Assembly: GCA_021432635.1 (NCBI GenBank)
Contig: MU270016.1
Span: 1,870,171-1,934,170 of the forward strand
Length of the DNA: 64,000 nt
From: Thozetella sp. PMI_491
Lineage: Eukaryota > Ascomycota > Sordariomycetes > Chaetosphaeriales > Chaetosphaeriaceae
Direction of reading: 5' to 3'
Shown here: piece after piece, positions 1 to 11,777 of the stretch
Layout: the number at the start of each line of letters is the position of its first letter
Position numbering within the stretch: position 1 is the first letter of the stretch
Notes under the pieces: model-generated
Databases searched by the model: none
What the model saw: only the letters and a program-made list of their open reading frames with translations
What the model was told of the DNA's origin: nothing
Position numbers and translations under genes: made by a program

Positions 1-1646
1 CCCCTGGACGAGTCGGCTGATTCGGCGGCGCGGCACGAGCCGAGCCCGAGCATCGTGATGGAGATGAGACCAGCAGCATTCGAGGGCCCAGATGGCGAAG
101 AGATGCAAGGAGACTTCGCGGCGGTGGCAGAGACGCGGCCTCCGGAGCCAGAGCACGTGTCAGAGGGGATCGAGATGTACTTCGCACACGTTCACAGCAA
201 ATCGCCCATCTTCGAGCCCCAGTGGTTCTACGGCCTCTGCTCGCAGATCTCGCAGCAGGGTTGGCGACCGCAGTATTATGCGGGCCCCCGATCTAGCCGT
301 GGCATCTGTCCGACGCGCATCTGCATCTACCTTATCGTTGTGGCCCTTGGCCATGTGTCGGCTGAAAACGATCTTCCTGGCCGGCCGATCCGCCCGTCGC
401 AGTATTTCGACTACGCCTTCTCGTGGATGGGGCCGAGCATGCACCATCAAGACGGCCGCTTGTGCCCGCGAGAGAAGGCAAGCGGCGATGGGGCGGACCT
501 GCACGAATGGATCGAGAAGATCCAGTGCCTGCTGCTCATGGGGACGCACTCCATGTGGTGTATGCGACCGTGGGACGCCCGGAAGGCGTTCGGCGAAGCG
601 GCAATCCTTGCCAAGCCGTTCATGAACTGGTAAGCTCACCCTTCGTTACCTATGCGCTCGCGTGGCTCATCATTCTGTAGCGAGCGCTGGTCAGCGGCGC
701 TGCCAGAACACACCGCCGACCTGCGGTTCCGCGTGTGCTGTGCGGCGGCCAAGGCGGAGAGCGAGATGCAGGAGGAGATGATCGGCTTCGGGGCGGGCGG
801 CTCGTCCATCCTCGGCTTCACAGACCTTGAGAAGCTTCCGAAGCCGCCAGAGAACGCACCGAGCGGAGGCGACGGCGTGATGACACAGACCTGGTTCTAT
901 TATCTCGCCGAGGTGGCCAGCTGGAAGCTCCTCAATCGCGTCTCAAAGGAGCTCTACCAAAACCTCCCACCCTCGCCGTCGCTCGCAGATTTCGCGGCTC
1001 TCTACCCCATTGCGGAGGAGTTGGAAGCCCAGATCCAGGATTGGTAGGTCTCGCAGCTCTCTCGTTCTAGCCAGTGTTGACACCTTTCAGGGCATCATCC
1101 CTCCCAGTTCATGTCTTCAACGCCTCCCTATCCACTCCCAACAGCGCTTTGAGTGAGGAACTGTCTCATCATCTCAAGAACCGGCATTTCCACGCCCGGA
1201 TCACCACTTTCCGACCGTTCCTACAGGCCCTCATCCTCCACGGTGTCCAGTCGGCTGGCTCAAATCTCTATCCCACGGTCTTGGACGGCGCCCTGAAGTG
1301 CGTCTCCGCCTGCGTCGAGTTCATCGAGTCACAACCTGCCCCACACAGGCACTTCGGAAGCTGGCGCTGCGGGAGAGGGATCTGGGCGGCGGGGCTGAGC
1401 GTTCTCGCCGCGGTTGGGACGCCAGAGCTGCGAGCTGCGATGCAGGGCATGCCGCTGCAGGCCGGAGCACACGGAGTAGGGGTGCCAGCTGCAGGTAGAC
1501 GAGAGCTTGCTAGAGCTGAAGAGGCGACGAAGGCGGCTGCGGCCTGGCTTTTTGCGTGGGAGCAGGAGAGCCCTAGCTTGGGGCTGGGAGCGCAGATTCT
1601 GTGGGCGGGGCTGCAAGAGGCCCTCCGGAGGGGGTTGTTTCGTTAA
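1..1646 (+). CDS. Fungal Zn-cluster-type transcription factor, C-terminal part
   Basis: The reading frame is open from base 1, so the start and any DNA-binding domain lie outside the window. Exons: 1-629, 681-1043, 1091-1646. The introns (51 and 47 bases) have GTAAGC and GTAGGT donors and join in frame, the first at Cys, the second at Trp-Ala-Ser-Ser. About 515 residues are visible. The piece is helical, rich in Trp and Leu, and has the layout of the fungal-specific transcription factor middle homology region (for example the stretch from SEGIEMYF to LLMGTHSMWCMRPWD). That domain sits between a Zn2Cys6 finger and the C-terminus in nuclear regulators. The gene converges on the beta-glucosidase gene, only 116 bases away, which suggests but does not prove that it regulates that gene and the transporter. 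Family assignment is fairly good; the target is unknown. Confidence 0.72.
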
Positions 1647-1762
1647 AGTCGAGCTGCTAAGCGTGTGCTGACCAGAGTTAGAGCTGCCTCGATTCGATGT
1701 GAGGCCTAAAGCTTGTGAATACCATTTATTTGAAGGAACCTAAAAGTCTCATATGCAGCCAT

Positions 1763-4445
1763 CTAGCCAGACCAATGAAACCCTGCATCAACTTGAATGG
1801 CGATGCTATCTCCCGTTTCTATCCAGTCGCCTGCGCCACCTCTACCTCCAAAAACTACGGTATACGTCCCAGGCTGTACGTTCCAACTACCCCGCGCGAC
1901 ATCCCAGAAGCTGAACGCTTCTCTCTGGAGCTCCAGCTGCACCTTCTCTTCGGCGCCGGGCGCGAGGCGCGACGTCTTTGCGAACGCTCGCAACTCCACC
2001 GCCGGCCTGTTCACGCCGCCCTCGGGCGGCCGGATGAACAGCTGCACTACCTCGGCGGCCTCAACAGAGCCTTCGTTCCGCACGGTGACCGACACCGTGG
2101 CGCGAATGTCCTCCGCCTCGGCAACTACGACTCTCTCGAAGCTCCCGTAGGTAAATTGCGAATACGACAGGCCGTGTCCGAACGCAAACAGCGGGTCGTA
2201 CCACGCCCCGCGTCCCTCGCCGGCGCGGTACCCCACGGCGAGACCCTCGCTGTATACGATCTGCTTCTGGACACCCTTCTCCGCCTCGGTCTTGCCGGTC
2301 AGGTCGCCGGGGCCCGTCGCCTCGAGGGACCGTGGGATGGTGGTCGGCAGGCGCCCACTCGGGGAGACCCGCCCGGTGAGCACGTCGGATAGGGCGTTTC
2401 CGTACTCCTGGCCCGGGAACCACGCCTGTACCACAGCGTCCACGGTATCGATCCATGGACTGCAGTCGACGGGCGCTCCGGCGTTGATGACGATGATGGT
2501 GGGGCCGTTCGACGCCTGCGCGACGGCGCGGATGAGGTCGTCCTGGCGCAAGGGGAGGCTGTAGGAGAGGCGGTCGAAGCCTTCGGATTCCCACTGGGGC
2601 GAGGTACCGACGAACACGACACTGGCGGCGGCGCTGGCCGCGACGGATATAGCCTCAGCGATGGATTGGTCGTCGTCGGGGACCGCAGCGAACCCGATGC
2701 GACTACCCTGCACGTAGAACTCGCGGTTGATGTGCTTGGGGGAGTGCTTAGAGCTCTGGGTGATGATGGTGAGCGTGTACTGCTTTCCGGAGTCGAGCGG
2801 GAAGGGGATGTCGAAGGCGTGCTCGAGACGTGCGCGGTTAAAGATGTAGTCCTCGGCGACAACCTCGGCCCCGCGAGTCACGGTCGCGACGAGCGTGCCG
2901 TCGAGGTAACATGTCTGCGAGCCGGGGCTTGTGAGGCCGACGCGATAGCGGCCGCTCGTGGGAGGCTGGAGCACGACGGTCATACGAGTGCAGAAGCTCT
3001 GGACGTCGACGAGGCCGGCGTGGATGTTCTCCATCATCATGAACTCCGACTTGGGGAGATCCTCTGTGCGGAAGAGTTGCTGCACCTCGGGCGTGCTGCT
3101 GTTGAACCACTCCAGCTGCACTGCCGAGCCTGGCGCCTTGATCTCGGAGCCCAGGGCAACCAGCCTCTGCACTGACACGCCCGGTGCGTACTCGGCCGAG
3201 GGGAAAGCGGCGCGCAGCGCGTCCAGCGGCGTGGAGATGTGCGCCGGCATCAGGCTCGCGGAACCGCCACCAAAGATCGACGGCTCGGCAGCTGGCCTCC
3301 CGATAAGGGCGATCTTCTTCACACCAGCTGCCAACGGGAGCGCACCGTTCTTGTTCTTGAGCAACACCATGCCGTCGGCCGCGGCCCGGCGGAGCAGGGC
3401 ACTCGTCTTAGCGTCCGGCACGGACGAGAGTTCCGGGAGCGTCCCGCGGATGTCTTCAGGATCCGTCAGGCCAATGCGACCTGTCTGCTGTAGTGTGTCG
3501 ATCACGCGCTGCACGGATGTGGCCAGCTGCTCGACATTGATCTCGCCACTGGCGACGGCGGTGTTCATCTGCTCGTCGGTTCGGAATTTGGTGGGCCCGG
3601 GCATCTCGAGATCGAGGCCTGCCGTGAACGCCTTGCTGGTGCTGTAGGTGCCGAACCAGTCCGAGATGATCAGACCTCGGAACTTCCATTCGTCCCGCAC
3701 GATGCGGAGCAGAGGTGCCGACTCGGAGCAGTACTCGCCGTTCAAAGCATTGTAACTATTCGCGTCAGCGACGGACCGTCTCGAGACTTCTAGGAGCTTC
3801 GTACGCTGTCATGAGACACAGAGGCGAGGCCTCCTTGATCAAGATGCGGAACGGCTCGAGATAGATCTCCCGAAGCGTGCGCTCGTCTATCACGCTGTCG
3901 CTCCAGCGGCGGCCGTTCTCGACCTCATTGGCGAGGAAATGCTTCGGGCAGGCCGCCACGCCCTCACTCTGCACCCCCTTGATGTACTCGGCGGCGATGA
4001 AGCCCGAGAGGTGGGGGTCCTCGCTATACGATTCGAAATTCCGGCCATCTGTGCAGGCGCGGTCAGTACAATTGCCGTCCCCGGGCGCGGGGAACTTACT
4101 GAGGACGTAGCGGTGGATGTTGACGGTCGGCGCCAGGAGGCCGTTTGCGCGCTTCCCGAGCGCGTCGGCCGCGATCGCCTGCCCGATCTCGCGGACAAGA
4201 CCGCGGTCGAAGGATGCGCCGAGGGCGGTGGCGCAGGGAAAGCATACGGCGGCCTTGCCTTCGGTCCAGTGCTCCCCGCGGGCGCCGTTGGGGCCGTCGG
4301 TGAACTTGAGCGAGCCGAGGCCCAGCTCGGGAATGTCGCGTGTCCTCCAGAAGTCTTTACCGGAGAGGATGGCGATGGCTTGCTGGAGGGTCAGCGTTCG
4401 CTGCTCGGCGGTGCCGGGGACGGTGTAGGGTATGTTGGTCGACAT
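1763..4445 (-). CDS. Intracellular GH3 beta-glucosidase with PA14 domain
   Basis: Exons: 4445-4100, 4048-3805, 3755-1763, giving 860 residues. Both joins restore conserved GH3 sequence: HRYVLNGRNFESYSEDP across the first (51-base intron) and MTAYNALNGEYCSE across the second (49 bases). Domain order: GH3 N-terminal barrel (about 30-300) with KHFLANE and the nucleophile Asp229 in IISDWFG; GH3 C-terminal domain interrupted by a PA14 insert (about 405-550); a fibronectin-III-like C-terminal domain (about 755-830). There is no signal peptide, so the enzyme should act in the cytosol on imported beta-glucosides such as cellobiose. PA14-bearing GH3 enzymes of this size are common in fungi. It is transcribed divergently from a sugar transporter, which fits uptake followed by internal hydrolysis. 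Substrate range cannot be read from sequence. Confidence 0.93.
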
Positions 4446-5153
4446 CGTGGCTTGCTTGGGCGCAGCACTGACACTACCTAGCTCTAGAAACGCGAGGTGA
4501 GAGGAACATCACGCAGTCGCTTCTTATGGCCATCGGTGACCGTGGAGACGCCGTCTCCGGGTGAACATCGCCTGCTACCACATGCCGTCATGGTACCGCC
4601 TAGTTGGGGCTTGGGACAGTCCTCTCGCTCGGCAATGGCTTCTGTCTCTTTCGATTGTCCTGCCGCCGACCTACGGCCTGACCCCTGGTCCCAGGACACC
4701 GGGGACGTGTGGGGCTCACGACTAAACAAAGCGGAGCGATGGACTAAGAGAATAGATGCTCTAGCGCCCAGCCCCAGGCGGATGCTGGCAGGTGAGGCCT
4801 TGGCATCGGGGCATCACGGCAAAATAGCCGGTAGCGGCCCTCCTGGGCTTGCGTCGCTGTGCTAGCGCACGCCCTGGCGCCGGCGGGTATACCACCAAAG
4901 AATCGTCTCTTTCCGACGTCCACCCCATTATTTGTCTCCCCGGACCCCGGCTCCACCGACTGATTTTCTCCGGGTCTGGAAAGCTGGAGAGCGCTGCTAG
5001 TGTCTGCCGGGGACATGGGGAACGTCGCGTCGCCGTTGGATACGCCTCGGTCCGGGCTATAAGAGCGACGACACGTCCTGTTCACGATCGCTTCTGGTCA
5101 CGCCAGAGTTCGCAATCCGCCTCACTGCCGGTATATACACGCAAATTGTCACC
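4446..5153. promoter_or_regulatory. Shared divergent promoter of beta-glucosidase and sugar transporter
   Basis: This 708-base interval separates the start codons of the GH3 gene (leftward) and the MFS transporter (rightward) and must hold both promoters. It is GC-rich and has several CGG/CCG triplets, for example around 4941-4962, of the kind bound by Zn-cluster regulators, but such triplets are common by chance here. No coding frame in it looks real. Confidence 0.6.
5058..5063 (+). promoter_or_regulatory. TATA-like box of the MFS transporter
   Basis: TATAAG in the context GGGCTATAAGAGCG lies 96 bases before the transporter start codon. Position and sequence fit a fungal TATA element; no expression data support it. 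Confidence 0.4.
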
Positions 5154-6966
5154 ATGGAGGCCATCAAAGATCAGACCGCCGTCCTGGCCGTCGCGGGAGG
5201 CGAGCCCTTCTACAAGAATCGTAACTTGTTGCGTCTCTACCTTCTCATGATCCCCGGAACGCTGATCGTCAGCGCCACTATGGGCTATGATGGCTCGATG
5301 ATGGTGGGCATTCCTTCCGATTGTTTTCTTGCAGAACCTCTGAAAAGGGGCTGTATGCCTAAGCTTTAGGGCGTAGACTGCAGAAATGCCGACTAATGGC
5401 TGACAATCTCCAGAACGGTATCCAAGCTGTGGAACGATGGAACATGTGTAAGTGCCTAAACATTCAACTCACATACGTCGACTGACTTGAGGCACCATAG
5501 ACTTCGGCTACCCCCAGGGCTCTCTCCTCGGCATCATGAACGCGATCCTCCCACTGGGCGCGGTCTTTGGGACGCCGGGCGCTGCGTGGATTTCGGATCG
5601 CTACGGCCGGCGCTGGGCCATGACGGTCGGCGACATCATCATGATCATTGGCGCTGCAATCCAGACCGGCAGCATTAACAGTGAGTTGCGCTCCGCTCCG
5701 CTCTGCGTGGCGTCTTTTTCTGACCGCTCTGTGCGACAGTCGCCATGTTCCTCATCTCGCGCTTCATCATCGGCTTCGGGCTTACCGTGGCCGGCAGCTC
5801 AGCTCCCATGCTGACGGCGGAGCTGGCGCACCCGACCTCCCGCACGACCATTACATCCATGTACAACACGCTGTGGTACGTCGGCAGCATCATAGCCGCA
5901 TGGGTGACTTACGGTACCTTCCGAATCCCCAATGACTGGTCCTGGCGTATCCCTGCGCTGCTTCAGATGATCCCGTCCGTCATCAACCTGGCCGCCGTGT
6001 GGCTGCTGCCTGAGTCTCCTCGCTGGCTCATCGGAAACGAACGCTACGACGAGGCCAAGCAGATCCTCATCCAGTGCCACGGCAACGGCGATCCCAGCTC
6101 GGAGCTGGTCGAGACCGAATTCGCCGAGATCCAAAACGCCATCCGCCTGGAGATGGGCCAGGGCAAGCAGTCCTGGAAGCAGCTCATCAGCACCCCAGGC
6201 AACCGCTACCGCACCTTCCTCGTGCTCTGCTGCGCCTACTTCCCGCAGTGGTCCGGCTCCGGCCTGGTGTCGTACTACCTCGCGCCGGTGCTGCGAACCA
6301 TTGGAATCGCGTCCGAGGAGCGCATTACGCTGATCAACGGCATCCTCCAGATCTGGAACATGGTCGTGTCCATGTTCGGCGCCAATCTCGTCAACCGGCT
6401 CGGCCGGCGCAAGATCTTCATCAGCGCCACGACCATGATGCTGCTCGCCATGATCGCGTGGACCATCGCAGGCAGCCAGTACAGCTCGACCAAGTCCAAC
6501 GCCGCCGGCAGCGCCGTGCTCTTCTGCATCGTGCTCTTCATGACCTCGTACAACTTCTGCTGGAACCCGCTGTCGGTGGCATACCCTGTCGAGATTCTAA
6601 CGTTCCCGATCCGCGCCAAGGGCGTATCGCTGCTCGTCGGCGCCGTCAAGAGCGCAAGTTTCTTCAACCAGTTCGTGAACCCTGTCGGCCTCGCTGCCCT
6701 GCAGTGGAAGTTTTACATTGTTTACTGCTGCTGGCTCGCCGGTGTCTTATCGGTGGTGTTTTTCTTCTTCCCCGAGACCATGGTATGCCTCCCTCTCCGC
6801 TTTGTGTCAAGGATACTAACCCCTGTAGGGCCGAACGCTGGAAGAGATTGCTCTGGTGTTCGACAAGGAGGTTTACAAGTCAGGTGATGTGGAGAAGACT
6901 GCCGAGACCAAGGACGGCGAGGCGAAGGTTGCAGAGCTGAGCATCGAGGAGAAGGAGAGGATTTGA
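5154..6966 (+). CDS. MFS sugar transporter (lactose permease-like)
   Basis: Exons: 5154-5303, 5414-5447, 5501-5680, 5740-6782, 6829-6966, giving 514 residues. The second exon is only 34 bases. The start ATG has a good context (CACCATGG). Sugar porter signatures are present in order: SDRYGRRW after TM2-3, LLPESPRWL in the central loop, VNRLGRRK in the second half, PVEILTFPIRAKG, and a PETMGRTLEE motif completed by the last splice. Twelve membrane helices fit the length. The closest general type is the fungal Lac12-like/hexose transporter group of the plasma membrane, proton symporters for mono- or disaccharides. The divergent partner is an intracellular beta-glucosidase, so a beta-linked disaccharide is the natural guess for substrate. 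The C-terminal tail is charged and cytosolic. Confidence 0.92.
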
Positions 6967-8140
6967 GAGTCCGTAGCCAGTTCCTTCATAATGAGATGAA
7001 AAGCTTGCTAGACCTCTAAGCAGCTGTAAATGAAACGGATATACCTGCGAGTTGGTATAATTACTTGGCCCAGCTTTGGCAAGATAGCGTCCTAGGTATT
7101 AGTGATGAGAAGGTTTCCTCTGGTCGCGCGCCGCAATCACATGGCTCCAGAACAGCTTGTTGAAAGTCAAAGCAAAATTAATTGATTATGGACAAATGAT
7201 ACACGTCGTGCAAGTGGTGATCGTTGTCTGGCATCAACATCCACTTAACCGCGGTGACTCCGCTCCACCATACAGCCCATTGTAAAGTGTTAACAAGGTC
7301 CCACACTTGATCCCTGCGCCCATCTGGAGCAGCGGTGATCCTCTGAAAACGATCAAGCCAAGTCGGCGTAGGTAAGTCTTCCAGGGCTGGATGCGGCGCG
7401 TGACTATCAGCGGTCCACCGTGGAGCCAATACCCGCATCCCTTAGGGGAACACGCATAGCGACGAGTAATTTCACGACGCCGTGGCTCGTTCGGGGTCTA
7501 TACAGGCTCGAGCTACGGCTAGCACGTCGAATTTGTCGGAGAATGAGCCGTGGTCCCCCGAGCCCACCACGCCGTCGCCAGAACACTCGCTTCCGTACCA
7601 TAAGCGGGATGCTTCGGAGCGCCTCGACCAAGGCTTTGTTGGCTCAAAATTGAGCCCACCAGTCCCGTCCCCCCGGGGCGCCATGGGGTGATGCCACGCT
7701 AGGGGCGACAGCGGGGTTCGGTTCGCGGGGGCCATGACTCGCCATGCAAGCCTCGATCGATACCCATGCGTTGTGCAGGCTCTGCACTCTGCAGCTGCTC
7801 GTGTCCCGCCAAGGCCGCTAGACAAATTGGAATGCGGTCAGGTCGGACGAGGGCTGGTGGCATTCTTGGCCGGCACGTCAGCCGACGCCCAAGAGGAGCT
7901 GCAGTTGTTCGATAAATTTCTTGGGTCGGCTCGGTTGGTGGGGAACAACACGACCTGAAGTCGCCGTTAGCCGTCGGCTCGGCTTTTGCGCCTGGTCCAC
8001 ACCGATGTCCTTGTGAGGCCCTTCGCCACAGCCACTCTAGAGCGGTGTATATACGGGCGTTGGCGATAGCCGTCGGCCCAGGCATACCGGCGTCTAGGCC
8101 GAGTGCTGGATTCTTGGAGCTTTCAAACTCTTCAACGACC
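6967..8140. other. Intergenic, no gene recognised
   Basis: This 1.17 kb between the transporter stop and the next start codon holds only short frames without family resemblance, such as one on the minus strand at 7178-7438. The last 100 bases are presumably the promoter of the next gene. Confidence 0.55.
8048..8053 (+). promoter_or_regulatory. TATA-like box of the TupA-like gene
   Basis: TATATA in GGTGTATATACGGG lies 93 bases before the ATG at 8141. The distance is typical for a fungal TATA element. Confidence 0.4.
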
Positions 8141-9161
8141 ATGGCGCTGCTGACGACCACAATCCAGCCGCAAGGCGATGTAGAGAGTGCCGCCGCCGCC
8201 GTCTATGGACATGGGAAGACACTGCTACGGATTGGGTCAGTACCATCCATGTATCTAGGAAGAGGAACGCTAACACTCTTGCTCGTAGAAACGGAGGCGC
8301 TGGTGGGTGCCCTAGTATTACCACCGTCATCGAGTACTGAACCTCTTGCTAGGGGCAACCGGCCTCGTCGAGGCGCTGGCTACCGATTACTTGTCTACTC
8401 TGCCGGAGCCGCGATCCATCGCCTGGGTCTGCAACCACTCCCTCAACACCCAGGTGGCGCTGCATCGCGGCTACATCGACCTGGCCTTGACGTACGAGCG
8501 AGACCGGGAGGCGCTGGCGGCTCCGGAGGGCTGGTCGCGCACAGCCGGCTGCGTCTTTCACGATCACTTCTGTCTGGCAGGGCCGAAGAGCGATCCCGCG
8601 AACCTCCGAGGCGCGCGATCGGTGGCGGATGCCTTTCGACGGCTGGCGGGGCAGCGAGTGCTCTTCCACAGCCGGGTGGATGGCTCGGCGACGATGGAGA
8701 AGGAGCGGCAGCTGTGGTTGAGCTGCGGGCTAGCACCGTGGAGAGACGAGGGCGCGGCGCAGTGGTACCACACCTCTCTCGAAACCCCGGCTGGGGCGCT
8801 GAAGAATGCCGACCAGGCCGGCGCCTACCTCCTGACAGACCGCTCTACCATCCTTCGGCAGACGGGCTTGGGCACCATCTCCAACACGACGGTTTTCTTG
8901 GAGCCGACGAGCCCCGACGACACGTTGATGAATAGCTGTTACGCCCTGTATTCGCCGCTGGCTCGAGGAGAGACAAAGGAGGCTGTCGAGAAATTTCTGG
9001 AATATCTCTCTTCCGCTAGGGGACAGGGTATCATTGCCTCGTTCGGGGCCGAGGTGTGCGGGTTGCCATTATTTGCCCCTGTTGCTGAGGGCTTCGCCAG
9101 AACCAAGCTCGCGGGGGGTCGACCCGCAGGACAGAAGTGGACTTACAAGACGTCGCTATAA
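8141..9161 (+). CDS. TupA-like substrate-binding protein (PBP fold), fungal
   Basis: Exons: 8141-8235, 8289-8302, 8353-9161, giving 305 residues. The middle exon is only 14 bases. With it the junction reads LLRIGNGGAGATGLVEALA, the glycine-rich start of the tungstate-binding TupA/PBP-like family; without it the motif is lost. The rest keeps the periplasmic-binding fold layout: HRGYIDLALTYERDREALA, DHFCLAGPKSDPANL, FHSRVDGSATMEKERQLW, GAYLLTDRST. In bacteria this family is the extracellular receptor of tungstate or molybdate ABC importers. The fungal protein has no convincing signal peptide and no transporter neighbour, so its role is unknown; it may bind an oxyanion or small acid in the cytosol. 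The family probably entered fungi by transfer from bacteria, which is inference. Confidence 0.8.
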
Positions 9162-9570
9162 TCATACTACTCGTGCACACTCCAAAGACAATTAAGGCTA
9201 TGCCGGCCCAATCATCTAATACCTAAATACCATTTGTTTCTCCGTAGCCAGCAATTGTTCATCACGCAGAGTTCATGCGAAACGTATACCACTTACAGCC
9301 CAAAGTTGAAGGAAAGGTGGGCATTTAGAAGCCAAATTTTATTAAGATATGCTATATTGGCTTGAGTTACCCTTGATTTGCTTGTGTATTGCAGTCAGTG
9401 GGCACCACTACGCCAGTCATTTAGCGGGTCGTAGTGGCTCGGCCGGCAAATGCCGATGCCGGTGGGCGTGCCGACTTTAGGACGCCGCTACGCTGCTACC
9501 TCAACCTCTTACTCGACCCTTATGAAACTTGCCGCCTGCCCCACCAAAGTCTTGATCTTTGCTAGCCACC
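9162..9570. other. Intergenic, no gene recognised
   Basis: This AT-richer spacer of 409 bases lies between two genes on the same strand. It probably holds the terminator of the upstream gene and the promoter of the lactonase-like gene. No specific signal stands out. Confidence 0.5.
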
Positions 9571-10615
9571 ATGGCGAAAGAAGAGGCCCGGTTCGTCTCG
9601 AACCATGAATCCTTCGCCAAGGTCCTCGGGCGTGAGCCCACGATCCGCATGTGCGTGGAAGACGAGAGTCAGCCCTGGGCGCACGAGGCCGGCGTCTACA
9701 TACCATCTACAGGCGATTTATTCATCACCAGCAACCGCCTGACTGGGCCCGGGGGCGAGCCGAAAATCGCCATAACCCGAGTCAACATTGCCAAGGAGCC
9801 CTTCGTCCGCGAGGAGATTGACTGCGGCATCATAATGGCAAATGGAGGTGTGAACTACAAGAATGGCGTGCTCTTCTGCAGCCAAGGCACGAAAGAAACC
9901 CCAAGTGGCTTGTGGCACATGGAGGTAGAAGCGCCATACAAAACCACGTTGGTAGTCGACGGGTTCCATGGCCGGCAGTTCAACTCCCCGAACGACGTTG
10001 TGGTCCACAACGACGGCTCCATCTGGTTCACGGATCCCATCTACGGCTTCGAGCAAGGCTTCCGAACATCACCGCAGCTCCCCAACCAGGTATACCGGTA
10101 CGACCCACGGAGCAAGAGCATTCGCGCGATGGCAGACGGATTCGGTCGGCCAAACGGCATCTCGTTTTCGCCCGATCAGACGACAGTCTACATCACCGAC
10201 ACCGACTTCATCCACGGCGATGGCACCACGGATTCGTGTAGACCTGCTACCATGTGAGACCTCATATGCTCGATCGTATAGGGCTCGAAGTTAACGTTTG
10301 GCTGCTAGATACGCTTTCGACGTCATATATAGGAGCGAGCAGCCGTTCCTGGCCAACCGGCGGCTGTTCGCGATGGCGGACAATGGAATCCCGGACGGTA
10401 TCAAGTGCGACAAGTCTGGTAACGTCTACAGCGGCTGCGGTGACGGCATCCATGTGTGGTCGCCCGGGGGGGTTCTGCTGGGGAAGATTGTGATACCTGG
10501 CGGCGTTGCCAACTTCTGCTTCTGTCGGCGCGGCGAGATCCTGGCTATGAATGAGACGCGCCTGTGGCAGATCAAGCTCGCACCCACCGCGATTGGCTCA
10601 CTGTTGAAATTATGA
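9571..10615 (+). CDS. SMP-30/gluconolactonase/LRE-like family protein
   Basis: Exons: 9571-10253 and 10309-10615, giving 329 residues. The ATG at 9571 has a strong context (GCCACCATGGCG). The splice turns SCRPAT into SCRPATIYAFDVIYR, as expected for the family. The six-bladed beta-propeller signature is clear: HEAGVYIPSTGDLFITSN near the N-terminus (metal-ligand Glu), FNSPNDVVVHNDGSIWFTDP, GRPNGISFSPDQTTVYITDTD, and DGIKCDKSGNVYSGCGDGIHV. Members are metal-dependent lactone hydrolases that open sugar or other lactones. There is no signal peptide, so it should be cytosolic. Its position downstream of the glycoside module would fit oxidised-sugar metabolism, but this is only neighbourhood inference. 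Confidence 0.9.
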
Positions 10616-11078
10616 TGGGCCTAAATCGCGCTGTGCTTCTGGCTTCGATGCTCCTCAAACGGCTCTGCACTAGGAAGTTGCGTGATACTCTTGCGGTAAT
10701 CGGTCAGTGCTCCAACGCATCAATGTCAAGCTGAGGCCATGGGAAGACTAGAGCGAGCTGATTAGGCCAAATTTTACGTTCTTTTCCTCCGCCGTAAATG
10801 ATTTTCCAAGTGAATTTCTGCGAGGAAAGATATCTGCAAAGGCGATACCTGCAATGCAGGACTTCGAGGCTGACAACTAAGAAACCAGGATATTAGCCGC
10901 CGGAAGCTGCCGTTCGGGGCCAGCTGGCCCGATGAAAGCCGACGGAACAAGTAGACGCTGCTATCTTTGACGCAGCTGCACAGTTCGATAAGCCAAGACA
11001 CCGGTGAAGACTGCTAGGGTCCATTGCTACCTATCACTATATCTTTCCCATTTCCTACAAACAACGCACCAGCCCACC
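10616..11078. other. Intergenic, no gene recognised
   Basis: This 463-base spacer between two same-strand genes has an AT-rich patch before the isochorismatase-like gene (CACTATATCT near 11036) that may be part of its promoter. Nothing coding is seen. Confidence 0.5.
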
Positions 11079-11777
11079 ATGCATACGATTGCTATTCCTC
11101 AGTCCGTGATCGACCGCGTCACAGCGCGTCGCGGCAAGGAGCATATCTTTGACGATCTCGATCCGAGCAGAACCGCCCTAGTGGTAGTGGATTTGCAGAA
11201 CGCCTTCATGAGGCAAGACGTAGCCCATGCGTATATCGAGATGGCCCGAAGCGTGGTGCCGAATGTCAATCGCCTTGCCGCGGCCGTGCGCGCCACGGGC
11301 GGTGTTGTCGTATGGATCCAGACGGTCTGGACAGAGGAGAACCAGCCCGAGTGGACGGTTATGGACGATCTCTCTATGCCTCAGTGGAGACTGAAGCGCA
11401 GAGCCGCTCTCAGTCGCGGTAGCAAGGGCTGGGAGTTGTGGTCGGAACTCGATGTTCAACCGGAGGACTTGAAGGTCGAAAAGCTGCGCTTCAGCGCCTT
11501 CATCCAGGGATCGTCGGATCTCGATGCGGTTCTGAGGGGCCGTGGGATGGATACACTCCTCATCGCGGGGGCGGCTACGAATGTGTGCTGTGAGTCCACG
11601 GCCAGGGATGGCATGATGTTGAACTACAAGACCATCATGATCAGCGATGGGAACGCTACGGGCAGCGATGAGGAGCACAATGCGTCGCTCACTGCCTTTT
11701 ATTCATTTTTCGGAGATGTCATGCCTACGGACCTAGCAATTTCCTATTTAGAGGCTAACAGCAAAAGGGGAGAATGA
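11079..11777 (+). CDS. Isochorismatase-family cysteine hydrolase (RutB-like)
   Basis: A single exon of 232 residues. The ATG at 11079 (CACCATGC) is chosen over an upstream in-frame ATG because the conserved N-terminus starts there. The catalytic triad of the family is visible: Asp38 in VVDLQNAF, Lys135 in EKLRFSAF, and Cys170 in GAATNVCCESTARDG, preceded by the usual cis-peptide region. The TNVCCESTARDGMMLNY stretch resembles ureidoacrylate amidohydrolase (RutB) and N-carbamoylsarcosine amidase more than isochorismatase proper, so cleavage of a carbamoyl or ureido group is the better guess. No targeting signal, so cytosolic. In fungi such enzymes are common and mostly uncharacterised; the exact substrate is open. 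Confidence 0.88.
   Translation: MHTIAIPQSVIDRVTARRGKEHIFDDLDPSRTALVVVDLQNAFMRQDVAHAYIEMARSVVPNVNRLAAAVRATGGVVVWIQTVWTEENQPEWTVMDDLSMPQWRLKRRAALSRGSKGWELWSELDVQPEDLKVEKLRFSAFIQGSSDLDAVLRGRGMDTLLIAGAATNVCCESTARDGMMLNYKTIMISDGNATGSDEEHNASLTAFYSFFGDVMPTDLAISYLEANSKRGE

Noticed and set aside
7178..7438. 86-residue frame on the minus strand
   Set aside because: No family resemblance, signal peptide or supporting splice structure; of a length expected by chance in this sequence.
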